57,305 nt of DNA, taken from the IMG/VR virus record IMGVR_UViG_3300021963_000150, positions 1 through 57,305 of that record. One strand, given 5' to 3'. The translations under genes and the position numbers were made by a program. Under the pieces are notes generated by a model. It was not told the origin of the DNA and did no database searches. It saw only the letters and a list, made by a program, of their open reading frames with translations. Shown one piece after another: positions 37,894 through 45,618 of the stretch (positions are counted from its first letter, which is position 1; each line of letters starts with the position of its first letter). Source of the DNA: a virus.

Positions 37894-38306
37894 TACTCCA
37901 ACTCCTTTGCTAGTTCAGCGAGGATTGCGTCCTCACGCTCTCGTTGTCCCATCCGCTCGGAGATGAAACTAAATAGGTCATCCTGTAAGGCAATCATCTC
38001 TGCCTTGCCCTCGTCGGATAGTGCCTCATACTCGCGGTTTGCTTCTTCCTCCCAGTTGGGATTCAGATGTTCGTCGGCTCGCAACCAGCATTCGTGAACC
38101 TCGTCCTCGGAGTAGCGACCGCCAAAGAACTTCTCGGCTTCCTTCTCAAAGTACGAGGGGAGCCACTCTTTCGTCACAAGCCAATGGCTCGTTCGGGCAT
38201 TGGTGAAACTCTGCCACGCTTGGAACAGCAGTACGGAGTTCTCCAATACCGTGATGTCGGTGTCGGGCGTGATGCCGTGCGATGCCATAATGCCGTTGAT
38301 GGTCAC
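37893..38306 (-). CDS. Hypothetical protein, 137 aa
   Basis: GTG 38306 overlaps the previous stop. Helical, Glu-rich; resembles long helical phage proteins without known role. Confidence 0.76.
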   Translation of the reverse strand: MTINGIMASHGITPDTDITVLENSVLLFQAWQSFTNARTSHWLVTKEWLPSYFEKEAEKFFGGRYSEDEVHECWLRADEHLNPNWEEEANREYEALSDEGKAEMIALQDDLFSFISERMGQREREDAILAELAKELE

Positions 38307-38494
38307 TTCGCCTCCTCAAAGCGATGAAGTTGTCCGCAGGGAGGGCAGAGATACAGCCCGTCCCAGTCGGAGTCCAGCGTCGGCTCCATCTCGTTCCCCT
38401 CGCTATCGCAGGGGAAGAAGCCGTCAGAGCGAGTGTCGTTTCCGCACTCGCACACAATGTCTGTTCCGTCAGGATGAATGGTGATGATGCTCAT
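38303..38494 (-). CDS. Zinc-ribbon protein, 63 aa
   Basis: CECGN, FFPCDSEG and LCPPCGQLH give a likely zinc ribbon. ATG fixed by promoter. Confidence 0.82.
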   Translation of the reverse strand: MSIITIHPDGTDIVCECGNDTRSDGFFPCDSEGNEMEPTLDSDWDGLYLCPPCGQLHRFEEAK

Positions 38495-38528
38495 ACCGCT
38501 TCTGTCTCGGGGTGTCGTGTAAGGATTT
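38495..38528 (-). promoter_or_regulatory. Leaderless-type element promoter for the 37690-38494 operon
   Basis: AAATCCTTAC, 10 bp, GAGACAG, 7 bp, ATG. Confidence 0.82.
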
Positions 38529-38531
38529 GGG

Positions 38532-38906
38532 CTAGGGATTCCACTTGTACGCCTGTTTCGGACAGATGTAATACGCTGATGCCTCGGCAGATGCCAGCCA
38601 CAAGTCCATCTCGGCTTGGTCGCTCGCCATCTCCGTAATCCACGCAACCACATTGGTCTTGCCCATGCCCCGTTCCATGAAGTCACACCACGTTTCTGAA
38701 TGCTCCAAGAGCGTGTTGTGGGTAATCATTGCTGGGACAGACACCCGTTCGTGAATGAACACAAAGTATTTCCCAAAGTCTGCTTGTTCGTCACTTGGGC
38801 TTGGTACACCCGTCGTCGGTAACGGCGACAAGGTGTCGGGGCTTGCGGTCTCGCTAACGCACCCAATGAGGGTGATGCTGGCTATGAAGGCAATCAACGC
38901 TTTCAT
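38532..38906 (-). CDS. Exported lipoprotein, DUF732-like
   Basis: AAAGGAG precedes ATG 38906. Lipoprotein signal (basic start, hydrophobic core, LIGC lipobox near residue 13-16), Ser/Pro/Thr linker, then a helical domain with a Trp-Cys and a late YYICP, a Cys pairing as in DUF732-type actinobacterial secreted proteins. Likely membrane-anchored outside the cell. Uncommon among its cytosolic neighbours. Confidence 0.75.
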   Translation of the reverse strand: MKALIAFIASITLIGCVSETASPDTLSPLPTTGVPSPSDEQADFGKYFVFIHERVSVPAMITHNTLLEHSETWCDFMERGMGKTNVVAWITEMASDQAEMDLWLASAEASAYYICPKQAYKWNP

Positions 38907-38921
38907 GCGTTCTCCTTTCTC

Positions 38922-38984
38922 GGTTCTCTCCCACAAAATGACTCACTCATCATTTTCGGTTCTCTCAACGACACTGGCTTACAA
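38922..38984 (+). repeat. Four-unit copy of the 18-bp-period repeat
   Basis: GGTTCTCTC (38922), GACTCACTC (38940), GGTTCTCTC (38958) and GGCTT (38976) keep the exact 18-bp step of the large array at 14.5-15.0 kb. It lies directly upstream of the lipoprotein gene. Confidence 0.85.
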
Positions 38985-39866
38985 CTTGGGCTTTGCGTCC
39001 TCAACCGCTTTGGCGTGTGCCTCGGGGATGTGCGGAATCGGAATGTAATGGGCGTGTCCACCGTGTTCCAGTACCCACGGCTTCGGGGGCAACTTGCCGT
39101 TGTGGGCAAAGTAAGCCACCTCAAACCAATGCGACAGGAAAATCTTGGTGGCATAGCGACGGGCTTGTAGTTCTATCCGTCCCGCTGGCAACATTCCCCG
39201 TTCCAGCGTCGCTCGCAAGTCCTTGTCTCGGATGTTCTTGGAGTTCAGGGTTTCTTTGGCGAGGTCGGCGTAGTCCCCAGCCTCGTTCTTGGCGAGGCGA
39301 CGAGCCTTGTCTTGGGCGTACAACTTGCCGTAGAAGCAGTCATCTCGCTTGTGGAACTTCATAAACGAGTCGCCAATCTTGTAGCACAGAAGTTTGAGTT
39401 CGGCATTCCACGGTCGCTTCTCGCCCTTGTCCCACTTGGTATTCGGGTCTAGACCGGCGTATCGCCAAATTTGTCCGACCGTTTCCACCCGTGAGATGTC
39501 AATGTGGGCGAGTAGCCCCGCACTGATGACATGACCAATGCCGTACTGCTCCATTGCCCAACGCCCAGCGGTGTGTGCTTCGGCAAACTTCTTTAGAGCA
39601 GGCTTGACAGATTCCTCCAACACAGCCATCTGAACATGGAAGTGGTCAATGATGGTGTTGTCATCGGCGGTGAGCGAGGCTTTCTGATTGCCCATACCGA
39701 CTCGCATCTTCTGTAGGCGGTAGTAGAAGTCCACCAACGCCCTTGCTCCTGACGCATCCAGCGTCCCTGCCTTTACGAGGAGGTCTTTCTCTAGTCGCTT
39801 GGCGACCTCGGGGGCGAGAAAGTCCTCTGTCTCCATGAGGAGACTGTCGTAGTAGGAGTCGGTCAC
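38979..39866 (-). CDS. IS110 Transposase_20-like helix-hairpin-helix protein
   Basis: GTG 39866 overlaps the previous stop. The 295-residue protein has YGIGHVISAGLLAHIDI and QIWRYAGLDPNTKWDKGEKRPWN, closely following the C-terminal domain of IS110/IS116 transposases (GIGPVTAAxLLAxI...YAGLxP). No N-terminal DEDD RuvC-type domain and no flanking repeats are apparent, so it is probably a phage DNA-binding protein derived from, or sharing a fold with, that domain. Confidence 0.75.
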   Translation of the reverse strand: MTDSYYDSLLMETEDFLAPEVAKRLEKDLLVKAGTLDASGARALVDFYYRLQKMRVGMGNQKASLTADDNTIIDHFHVQMAVLEESVKPALKKFAEAHTAGRWAMEQYGIGHVISAGLLAHIDISRVETVGQIWRYAGLDPNTKWDKGEKRPWNAELKLLCYKIGDSFMKFHKRDDCFYGKLYAQDKARRLAKNEAGDYADLAKETLNSKNIRDKDLRATLERGMLPAGRIELQARRYATKIFLSHWFEVAYFAHNGKLPPKPWVLEHGGHAHYIPIPHIPEAHAKAVEDAKPKL

Positions 39867-40285
39867 TTCACCAACTCCTCAATCGTCTTAGCGACTCCCT
39901 TACGGCAGTCCACTCGCACGACCGGCTTGATGGTGACGACTTCCTGCTCCACGGTGGAGGGGATGAGTCCGTCCTTGACAGCCTTGTCAAAGGCATCCTT
40001 GTCCACGGTCATCTTGACGACCTGACGCAGGACGCTCGCAGGGATGAGTGCCTCCAACTTCTCCAAGTCAAAGTCACGGTTCGTGACGGCGACGCACTCA
40101 ACTTTGTGGTCGTCCACGAACACGACTTCCACGCCGTCAAAGGCGAAAGCGTCAATGACGGTCTGGCGAGCAGAGTCGTATGCCTTGCCAGCGTCGGTCT
40201 TTGCCTGCTTCGCACGGATGAAGGTGCGTCCAGCCTGCTCAGAGGGGGTTTCGGTGGTGGGGGTGGGGGTGATGATGGTTTCCAT
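39863..40285 (-). CDS. Hypothetical protein, 140 aa
   Basis: Pro/Thr-rich start, helical segment (RAKQAKTDAGKAYDSARQ), then a beta segment and helical C-terminus. Paired with 38979-39866 in one operon; ATG fixed by promoter. Confidence 0.8.
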   Translation of the reverse strand: METIITPTPTTETPSEQAGRTFIRAKQAKTDAGKAYDSARQTVIDAFAFDGVEVVFVDDHKVECVAVTNRDFDLEKLEALIPASVLRQVVKMTVDKDAFDKAVKDGLIPSTVEQEVVTIKPVVRVDCRKGVAKTIEELVK

Positions 40286-40319
40286 GTCTCTACTGTCTCC
40301 TATTCACCCGTAAGGATTT
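40286..40319 (-). promoter_or_regulatory. Leaderless-type element promoter for 38979-40285
   Basis: AAATCCTTAC, 10 bp, GAGACAG, 7 bp, ATG. Confidence 0.82.
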
Positions 40320-40426
40320 GCGTCCTCGGCGTGATGTTGTCCTTTCTATGTAACGAACGGTTGTGTGCGGAATGTGATTCTGTTGCGGAATAGTCCCGTG
40401 AGCAGGGATTATTCAGGCTAGGTATT

Positions 40427-40440
40427 ACGGTGGTGGAAAG
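40427..40440 (+). repeat. Dispersed ACGGTGGTGGAAAG element
   Basis: One-base variant, two bases past the stop of 40443-40652; GCTA six bases upstream; AGTCCCG 36 upstream. Confidence 0.82.
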
Positions 40441-40442
40441 CC

Positions 40443-40652
40443 TCAGTCAAGGACGACCCAGCGGTCGCCAAACTCGGCATTTAGCCCTAAAGAGGAACCG
40501 CTGTCCCACTTCACGGACACAGTTCCCGTGTCGTCCACAAAGTCAATGACTCCCTCGTCGCCCTGACGCAGTTTCGTGTAGGGGTCGTTGGTGTACTGGA
40601 GTTGGACTCGCTTGCCAATCAAGGCTCGGAGATGTGCGTATTGGGTGTTCAC
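40443..40652 (-). CDS. DUF4314-type protein, 69 aa
   Basis: LIGKRVQLQYTNDPYTKL, GDEGVIDFVDDTG and VKWDSGSSLGL match DUF4314, a small SH3-like family common on phages and plasmids. GTG overlaps the previous stop. Confidence 0.88.
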   Translation of the reverse strand: MNTQYAHLRALIGKRVQLQYTNDPYTKLRQGDEGVIDFVDDTGTVSVKWDSGSSLGLNAEFGDRWVVLD

Positions 40653-40924
40653 TCGTCCTCCTCGTAGTCGGTGATTTCGTTGCCGTTCTCGTCTTGGAAG
40701 ATGAGGTCACGCAAGTGCGTTACTTCCGCAAAGTCGTCGTAGCAGTAGTTCTCAATCCTGTCCATCACATCGGCAAGGGTGATGGGTTCATCGGATGCCA
40801 GCGGGCGAGCCCCGTTGCGGTCGTAGATGACCTCGGACTCTCGGTCGGCTTTGATTTGTTCCACGATGGTCGCCACATCATACGAAATGACTCGCATCGC
40901 ATTGACTCGTTCAGGCAGGCTCAT
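40649..40924 (-). CDS. Hypothetical protein, 91 aa
   Basis: ATG 40924 overlaps the previous stop (ATGA). Helical N-terminal half, acidic end (DYEEDE). Confidence 0.75.
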   Translation of the reverse strand: MSLPERVNAMRVISYDVATIVEQIKADRESEVIYDRNGARPLASDEPITLADVMDRIENYCYDDFAEVTHLRDLIFQDENGNEITDYEEDE

Positions 40925-41043
40925 CGGCTGTTGCTTCTCCATTCGCAATAAGCGTTGTAGGTTTCGTCGTCGTCGGGGTCAAGTCCGTTCGCTTCGCACC
41001 ACTCGTCGTAGGTCGGGTCGGACTCAAAGACTCGGATAGTCAT
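40921..41043 (-). CDS. Small acidic protein, 40 aa
   Basis: Asp/Trp/Cys-rich (DEWCEANGLDPDDD, YCEWR). Locked by ATGA overlaps on both sides. Confidence 0.68.
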   Translation of the reverse strand: MTIRVFESDPTYDEWCEANGLDPDDDETYNAYCEWRSNSR

Positions 41044-41237
41044 ACCTTCTCCTTGTAGATGCTCGGCAAGAAGTACCAAGAGTTGTCCGTGATGAACAGT
41101 TGTGCGTCAGCAAGCGTCGCAAACCGATTGGTCGTGGAGGACGGTTGGAGTTCTACGCACCAACCAAGACCGTCTGCTTCCTTCATGTCTGCGTCGTAGT
41201 AGATGACGATGTGGCGAACATTGAGTTCCTCGCTCAT
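41040..41237 (-). CDS. Hypothetical protein, 65 aa
   Basis: Alpha/beta with a RHIVIYYDADM strand. ATGA overlap before and after. Confidence 0.74.
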   Translation of the reverse strand: MSEELNVRHIVIYYDADMKEADGLGWCVELQPSSTTNRFATLADAQLFITDNSWYFLPSIYKEKV

Positions 41238-41455
41238 TCTCCCTCTACCTCCTCAATACACGCCGACGAAATAGCCGTGTAAATGTCGGTGTCGTCGTAG
41301 TGCTTGTAGAAGTTGTCGGCAACAGCGAACCACGCATCGTCAGTGATTTCCAGTCCACCGCCAGTGAACATCGCCTTGTGGTAGATGAGGGCGATGATTT
41401 CCTCGTCGGGGTTCAGTTCGGCGGTCAGCCGTGTGATGAGTTCGTGAACTTTCAT
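41234..41455 (-). CDS. Hypothetical protein, 73 aa
   Basis: Helical N-terminus, acidic C-terminus. ATG fixed by promoter; heads the five-gene chain 41455 to 40443. Confidence 0.78.
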   Translation of the reverse strand: MKVHELITRLTAELNPDEEIIALIYHKAMFTGGGLEITDDAWFAVADNFYKHYDDTDIYTAISSACIEEVEGE

Positions 41456-41838
41456 AGTTCCTCTGTCGCCACAGTGTCGGTAAGGATTTTGACCCCGTGA
41501 GCCTCCATCCACCCCTCGGGCGTGAACTCTCCGCACCCGTAGTGAATCTTGGGCATGGCTCCGAATCCATCCCATACGACATAGGGAATCTCATGCTCGT
41601 TATCGCACGGTGAGCCAACGGAGATGCCGTAGCCCGTAGAGCCACCCGTCAAGCCCGTGAGGGTGTCAAAGATGATTCGTGTCGCATAGGAGGGGTCGTC
41701 CAAGCGTCGCTCCTCAGCACACTTACGCAGTCCCTCTGCGAGGACATGGCACACTTCGCTACCGCCCCAGTGCGTGTAGAGGTAGATACTCACTTCCTCA
41801 TGCGGTTGGCGAATGCCAATGTTTCCACGGTCACCCAT
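41452..41838 (-). CDS. Conserved MGDRGNI-type protein, 128 aa
   Basis: MGDRGNI, VSIYLYTHWGGSE and a GYGIS segment mark a small family found in actinobacterial phages and genomes; function unknown. AAGGAG precedes ATG 41838. Confidence 0.85.
   Translation of the reverse strand: MGDRGNIGIRQPHEEVSIYLYTHWGGSEVCHVLAEGLRKCAEERRLDDPSYATRIIFDTLTGLTGGSTGYGISVGSPCDNEHEIPYVVWDGFGAMPKIHYGCGEFTPEGWMEAHGVKILTDTVATEEL
41456..41489 (-). promoter_or_regulatory. Leaderless-type element promoter for the 40443-41455 operon
   Basis: AAATCCTTAC, 10 bp, GCGACAG, 7 bp, ATG. Confidence 0.8.
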
Positions 41839-42268
41839 TGTCTTGCTCCTTGTGTTGCTCGTGTCCCCATTTGAGTCCATCGGTCAGAGAGACTCGGTAG
41901 GTTGCCCACAGGTCGTCGTCGTTCAGAATCCATGCTCCGACTTCATTGAGTTCGTCGTCGGTGGCGATGTAGGCACACCAACGGACGGCTTCTGCTTCCT
42001 CGCTGGTGTCCTCGGGTTCGTAGTAGCCCATACCACCCAGCAGTTCCCGTGCCTCCTCACGCAGGGCGAGAGGCGAGAATGCCATGATGTTCGGGGACAG
42101 CAGTTCGCTGACGGGCAACCCGTTGTCCTCGGCTCGCTCCACGATTTCGTGGTCGTCCAAGTGGGTTCCCGTGCCAGCGTCCTCCAAGTCCTCGTCAGGG
42201 AGGGTAACGATAAGGCACTCATCGGCAGGGATAATCGTGCCAGTTCCAGCGTGAACAATCAGTTTCAT
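41831..42268 (-). CDS. Acidic hypothetical protein, 145 aa
   Basis: Acidic throughout; VRWCAYIATDDELNEVGAWI. Overlaps the next gene by 8. ATG fixed by promoter. Confidence 0.78.
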   Translation of the reverse strand: MKLIVHAGTGTIIPADECLIVTLPDEDLEDAGTGTHLDDHEIVERAEDNGLPVSELLSPNIMAFSPLALREEARELLGGMGYYEPEDTSEEAEAVRWCAYIATDDELNEVGAWILNDDDLWATYRVSLTDGLKWGHEQHKEQDNG

Positions 42269-42654
42269 GGTTTCACTGTCCCCGTGTCCGTCGTAAGGAT
42301 TTCGTCGTAGGTAAGTCGGAAGATGGATACAACATTTATCGGCTCAAACGCATCCGTAGGGTCGTCGCCCCACGACATACCGCCCGTGATGAGCCAATCA
42401 GTCCCGTCAATGGTGCGTACATCGGTTTCACGGGAGCCACGCTCGTAGTACCCGTAGACCTCGGCAACCTTGCCCGTGAGCCACTCAATCGCTTCGGCGT
42501 ATTCATCTTCGTCAGATTCGTTGCCGAACTCCATCGCACAGTAGTTGTACATAGTGTGAAGCACATCTTCTTGCGTGAGCGACTTCAGTTTGGCAATCGC
42601 TTCGTCCTGCGTCTTACGCATCGGAATCATGGCGACGATTAGGTCAGCACCCAT
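42265..42654 (-). CDS. Hypothetical protein, 129 aa
   Basis: N-terminal MGADLIVAMIPM, WLITGGMSWGDDPTD late: this start and Trp-Gly-Asp-Asp-Pro segment recur in small conserved bacterial/phage proteins. AAGGAG precedes the ATG; stop overlaps the next ATG. Confidence 0.8.
   Translation of the reverse strand: MGADLIVAMIPMRKTQDEAIAKLKSLTQEDVLHTMYNYCAMEFGNESDEDEYAEAIEWLTGKVAEVYGYYERGSRETDVRTIDGTDWLITGGMSWGDDPTDAFEPINVVSIFRLTYDEILTTDTGTVKP
42269..42302 (-). promoter_or_regulatory. Leaderless-type element promoter for 41452-42268
   Basis: AAATCCTTAC, 10 bp, GGGACAG, 7 bp, ATG; lies within the 3' codons of 42265-42654. Confidence 0.82.
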
Positions 42655-42782
42655 CAGAAATCTCCTTCGGGAGGGTCGCAGTCAAAGCACCGACGCTCCT
42701 GCGTCACGCCCGAAAGCGTGAACACATCAAACAGGGTGCTGGTGTCGTCGTGGGTATCGCACCCACACAGGTCGCAGGTCAC
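42654..42782 (-). CDS. Zinc-ribbon micro-protein, 42 aa
   Basis: CDLCGC and CFDC motifs. GTG overlaps the previous stop, TGATG overlaps the next start. Confidence 0.75.
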   Translation of the reverse strand: MTCDLCGCDTHDDTSTLFDVFTLSGVTQERRCFDCDPPEGDF

Positions 42783-43090
42783 TCGTCCTCCAAGTCAAGA
42801 GCGAGTGGCTCAATCTGCTGAAAGTGGAACAACAGCCTGTCCCAGTCGTACTCCGACCAATCGGGATGGTCACCCGTGGAGTCGGCAAAGTTGAGCAAGG
42901 CGAGCGTGTCGTCCTCGTTCCACCCCAAGTGGAGAACCGTGTTCACCATGTTGGGGGACTTGCCACGAAACTTCTCGGGCAGAGGATTGGTGCTGTTGTT
43001 GTAGTTGTACTCACAAGAGATTCGCATTCTCTCGTTCCAAGCAGGATTCCGCTCGGACAACATCTCGGAGAACTTCGTGTTACGGGTCAT
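42779..43090 (-). CDS. Hypothetical protein, 103 aa
   Basis: Asn-rich N-terminal half, acidic Trp-rich C-terminus. ATG fixed by promoter. Confidence 0.78.
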   Translation of the reverse strand: MTRNTKFSEMLSERNPAWNERMRISCEYNYNNSTNPLPEKFRGKSPNMVNTVLHLGWNEDDTLALLNFADSTGDHPDWSEYDWDRLLFHFQQIEPLALDLEDE

Positions 43091-43404
43091 GCCTGTCCTG
43101 TCCCAATGTCGTCCGTAAGGATTTCGGTCAGAATGTCCTCATTGTCGGCGAGGCTCCAATACTGGTCAAGCAAGCGACAACGCTCGCACTCCTCGGCAAT
43201 GCCGTTGTTCTCAAACTCGGGAGCCTCAAAGATGAGGTACAGCATTCGCTCCGCAGGGGTCTTACGCTCCATGATGGGAGCCATCTTGGTTTCCCATTCG
43301 GCGTATTCGGGCGTTGATGAGCATTGGCACTCCTGCTTGCCAACAAAGGACTTCATTGCGTCAGCAATAACTCGCCAGTTGGGGTTGCTTGATGAATCGG
43401 TCAT
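43087..43404 (-). CDS. Hypothetical protein, 105 aa, Cys pairs
   Basis: CQC and CERC separated by about 45 residues may form a zinc site. ATG fixed by promoter; stop overlaps the next gene. Confidence 0.78.
   Translation of the reverse strand: MTDSSSNPNWRVIADAMKSFVGKQECQCSSTPEYAEWETKMAPIMERKTPAERMLYLIFEAPEFENNGIAEECERCRLLDQYWSLADNEDILTEILTDDIGTGQA
43091..43124 (-). promoter_or_regulatory. Leaderless-type element promoter for the 42265-43090 chain
   Basis: AAATCCTTAC, 10 bp, GGGACAG, 7 bp, ATG. Confidence 0.82.
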
Positions 43405-43438
43405 GTCTCCACTGTCTCCGTGTCTGTCGTAAGGATTT
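43405..43438 (-). promoter_or_regulatory. Leaderless-type element promoter for 43087-43404
   Basis: AAATCCTTAC, 10 bp, GAGACAG, 7 bp, ATG. Confidence 0.82.
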
Positions 43439-43547
43439 GCGTGTCTCGGCATACCCAATCAACGAACAATGACCGCCAAAGTGTGCGTCGCCGAGTCTGG
43501 AGCCCCGTTTGGTATGATTTACCCCTACAGGACGCAAGGAGAATGCG

Positions 43548-43772
43548 ATGAGGAAACTAACCCCCGAGGAGCGAGCCGCCAAGAAGGCTCTCGCCCATGT
43601 ACACGACGAGAACTGCGGTCATTCGGTCGCTGAAGCACCCGTAGCCGAGGAAACCCCTGCTCAAGAAGCCTCTGCCCCAGCCGAGGAAGCCCCAGCCGAG
43701 GAATCAGCCGAGGAAGCCAAGCCCAAGAAGAAGAAGAAGGCGGAAGAAGCCACGGTGGCGGAAGAAGCCTGA
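43548..43772 (+). CDS. Ala/Glu-rich low-complexity protein, 74 aa
   Basis: AAGGAG precedes ATG 43548 and TATGAT near 43512 may be a -10. Short N-terminal part with HVHDENCGH, then repeated Ala-Glu-Pro units and a KKKKK block. The 3' end carries an ACGGTGGCGGAAGA element (43752-43765) in the frame Thr-Val-Ala-Glu. Plus-strand gene among minus-strand genes. Confidence 0.7.
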   Translation: MRKLTPEERAAKKALAHVHDENCGHSVAEAPVAEETPAQEASAPAEEAPAEESAEEAKPKKKKKAEEATVAEEA

Positions 43773-43780
43773 TTAGAGGC

Positions 43781-44476
43781 TCATTCCACCCCAACGGGTA
43801 GGAAACCACCCGAACGCAGGAGGCGGTACACCGTGTCCTCGCAAAATTCCTTCATCTCCTGATTTATGTCCATGAGTTCTTCGTGTGCCTCCCACTTCAC
43901 ATCGTCATCGTCGGAGTTCCAGCGTTCCTCAATGTCCTTGCGTCGCTCGGCAAAGACTTCGGGCATCTCTCCGTCAGACATTCCGTGAGAGGCAATCTCC
44001 TTGCCTGCCTGAAACGCCTCGCAACCCCAAAATCCCATTCCTTCTTCGTCAAAGGAGTTGGTGATAAGGAGTGTCGGGAAGATTTCGCTGATTTTCCGCA
44101 ACAGACCCGTGGGGGGCGACCAAGCGGTGTCGTAGGACAGGGAAAGGACATCCCCGTCAATCTCCACCTCGGATTCCTCCAAGTCGGGTGACCACTTCGT
44201 TCCCCAGTTGGCGATGTTCCAGTCGTACCAGTCTTGGTGTCCGTACTTCGCCTTGTTCGCTTCGTACTTTTTCAGCAACTCCTGATGCTCAGGGTCGTCG
44301 CTGTCGGTACGGAAGAACACGGACGGAATTTGGAGTTCCGTTGGGGTCGGGAACAAGAGCGTCAGGTCGTGACGAACCTTGCCGTCCTCGTTGGTCGTTG
44401 TGATGGCTTCCACGAGTTTCGTCAGAGTCTCGTTGTCGCCGTGGAAAGTTGTTGAGTTGTAGCACCAGTTAGGCAT
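43781..44476 (-). CDS. DUF1281/Api92-like protein, 231 aa
   Basis: N-terminal MPNWCYN and an early ITTTNEDG... LFPTP segment match the Api92-like ferredoxin-fold family found on phages and integrative elements. Function unknown. ATG fixed by promoter. Confidence 0.88.
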   Translation of the reverse strand: MPNWCYNSTTFHGDNETLTKLVEAITTTNEDGKVRHDLTLLFPTPTELQIPSVFFRTDSDDPEHQELLKKYEANKAKYGHQDWYDWNIANWGTKWSPDLEESEVEIDGDVLSLSYDTAWSPPTGLLRKISEIFPTLLITNSFDEEGMGFWGCEAFQAGKEIASHGMSDGEMPEVFAERRKDIEERWNSDDDDVKWEAHEELMDINQEMKEFCEDTVYRLLRSGGFLPVGVE

Positions 44477-44510
44477 ACTTCTACTGTCCCCCAGTATCCG
44501 ATAAGGATTT
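44477..44510 (-). promoter_or_regulatory. Leaderless-type element promoter for 43781-44476
   Basis: AAATCCTTAT, 10 bp, GGGACAG, 7 bp, ATG. Confidence 0.82.
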
Positions 44511-44521
44511 GCGAATCACAC

Positions 44522-44553
44522 GCTGGGGTGGGAGCGAACCCCCACCCCACAGA
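44522..44553 (-). terminator. GC-rich hairpin after 44563-44919
   Basis: CTGGGGTGGG pairs with CCCACCCCAG-type arm; no long T-run. Confidence 0.5.
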
Positions 44554-44562
44554 GCGTATGAA

Positions 44563-44919
44563 TCAGACCTTCGCCTTGGGCTTCTTGGCGGTGGTCGCCT
44601 TCTTGGGGGCAGTCGCCTTCTTGGCTCGCTTCGTGGCTCGCTGTGCCTTCTCGGCAACACGGCTCTTGATGCCAGCCTCGGTCAGCACCATGAAGTAGAC
44701 GGTGAAAGTCTCGCCGTCCTTGTTCTGACGAACCGACACACGGAGGTCATTCCGCTTGGAGGCGATGGAGTAGTAGTACGAGATGTACTTCGCCTCACGG
44801 GTGTAGACCGCCCACTTGTCGGGGGTTTCGGACAGACGGGCGATGAAGGACTGAACAGCCCCGCCGTTGCGTCCACGAGTCGCAGGTGTCGGATTCTCAA
44901 ACACAATACGCTTATTCAC
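44563..44919 (-). CDS. Basic protein with histone-H1-like Lys/Ala tail, 118 aa
   Basis: GTG 44919 after AAGAGG, overlapping the previous stop. N-terminal alpha/beta domain (about 80 residues), then an extended Lys-Ala-Pro-Thr tail typical of DNA-compacting proteins. Confidence 0.76.
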   Translation of the reverse strand: MNKRIVFENPTPATRGRNGGAVQSFIARLSETPDKWAVYTREAKYISYYYSIASKRNDLRVSVRQNKDGETFTVYFMVLTEAGIKSRVAEKAQRATKRAKKATAPKKATTAKKPKAKV

Positions 44920-45335
44920 TTGATTCCTCTTTCTTTCTTGGTGAGTAAAATGTCCAATTTGGACTTGACTTCCGAGAACTTTCGTTCTGCGTCGTTCTCC
45001 AGATGAAGTGCCTTTCGTTTGGCTACCTCATCCCTGAAAGACGGTGCGTCTACTACTTGCTCTCGGGACTTCCTCGCTTGTGACAGCGATGGCTGGATTC
45101 GGTCGGTGAACTTCACCCGTGAGGATGACACCCACTTCTTCCCCTCTCCGAACTTCGGCGTGATGCTGAAGTCCAGTCGCCCGTAAGCCAAACGGGCTGA
45201 GACTATGGTGACGGCGACATCTAGCCCATCTAGGCAGATAATCCCATCTTTGTTCTTGTATGCGTCCACATCCAAAGAGCCGTCCGATGTGCGGATGACC
45301 TCTGTTGCGTGTGTTGCGTCTTGTTCGTTATTCAT
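44916..45335 (-). CDS. Hypothetical protein, 139 aa
   Basis: Start chosen at ATG 45335. Beta segment (VAVTIVSARLAYGRLDFSI), then a Lys-rich helical C-terminus. Co-transcribed with 44563-44919. No promoter element visible; the 45336-45396 gap holds nothing recognised. Confidence 0.7.
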   Translation of the reverse strand: MNNEQDATHATEVIRTSDGSLDVDAYKNKDGIICLDGLDVAVTIVSARLAYGRLDFSITPKFGEGKKWVSSSRVKFTDRIQPSLSQARKSREQVVDAPSFRDEVAKRKALHLENDAERKFSEVKSKLDILLTKKERGIK

Positions 45336-45396
45336 GTGTATCCAATGCGTGATGTAAGCGGAAATTACTTCATCCGACAACCTAGTGTGACGAGAG

Positions 45397-45618
45397 TCAC
45401 AGACTAGGGTCGGCTGTGGGGCATGAGTCAAACCACTCCTGCCATGTACGTCCTGTGGTTCGCACGAGTTCCCCATCGGTGTAGAAGTCCATCAGTAGCC
45501 CCTCGTTTGTGAGGTGGACGATACAGACATTCTGCTTGAGGTCGTACTTGTCGTCAATGACCGTAACAACGATGTCCAATGGTTCGCTGATACCGCAGTC
45601 AAAGTCAATCGGCTTCAC
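45397..45618 (-). CDS. Hypothetical protein, 73 aa
   Basis: GTG 45618 with GGAG 6 bases upstream, overlapping the previous gene by 14. Beta-rich (LDIVVTVIDDKYDL). Confidence 0.72.
   Translation of the reverse strand: MKPIDFDCGISEPLDIVVTVIDDKYDLKQNVCIVHLTNEGLLMDFYTDGELVRTTGRTWQEWFDSCPTADPSL

Noticed and set aside
38979-39866. Active IS110 insertion sequence
   Set aside because: No catalytic N-terminal domain, no flanking element ends, and the gene is embedded by GTGA overlap in an operon with the phage promoter.
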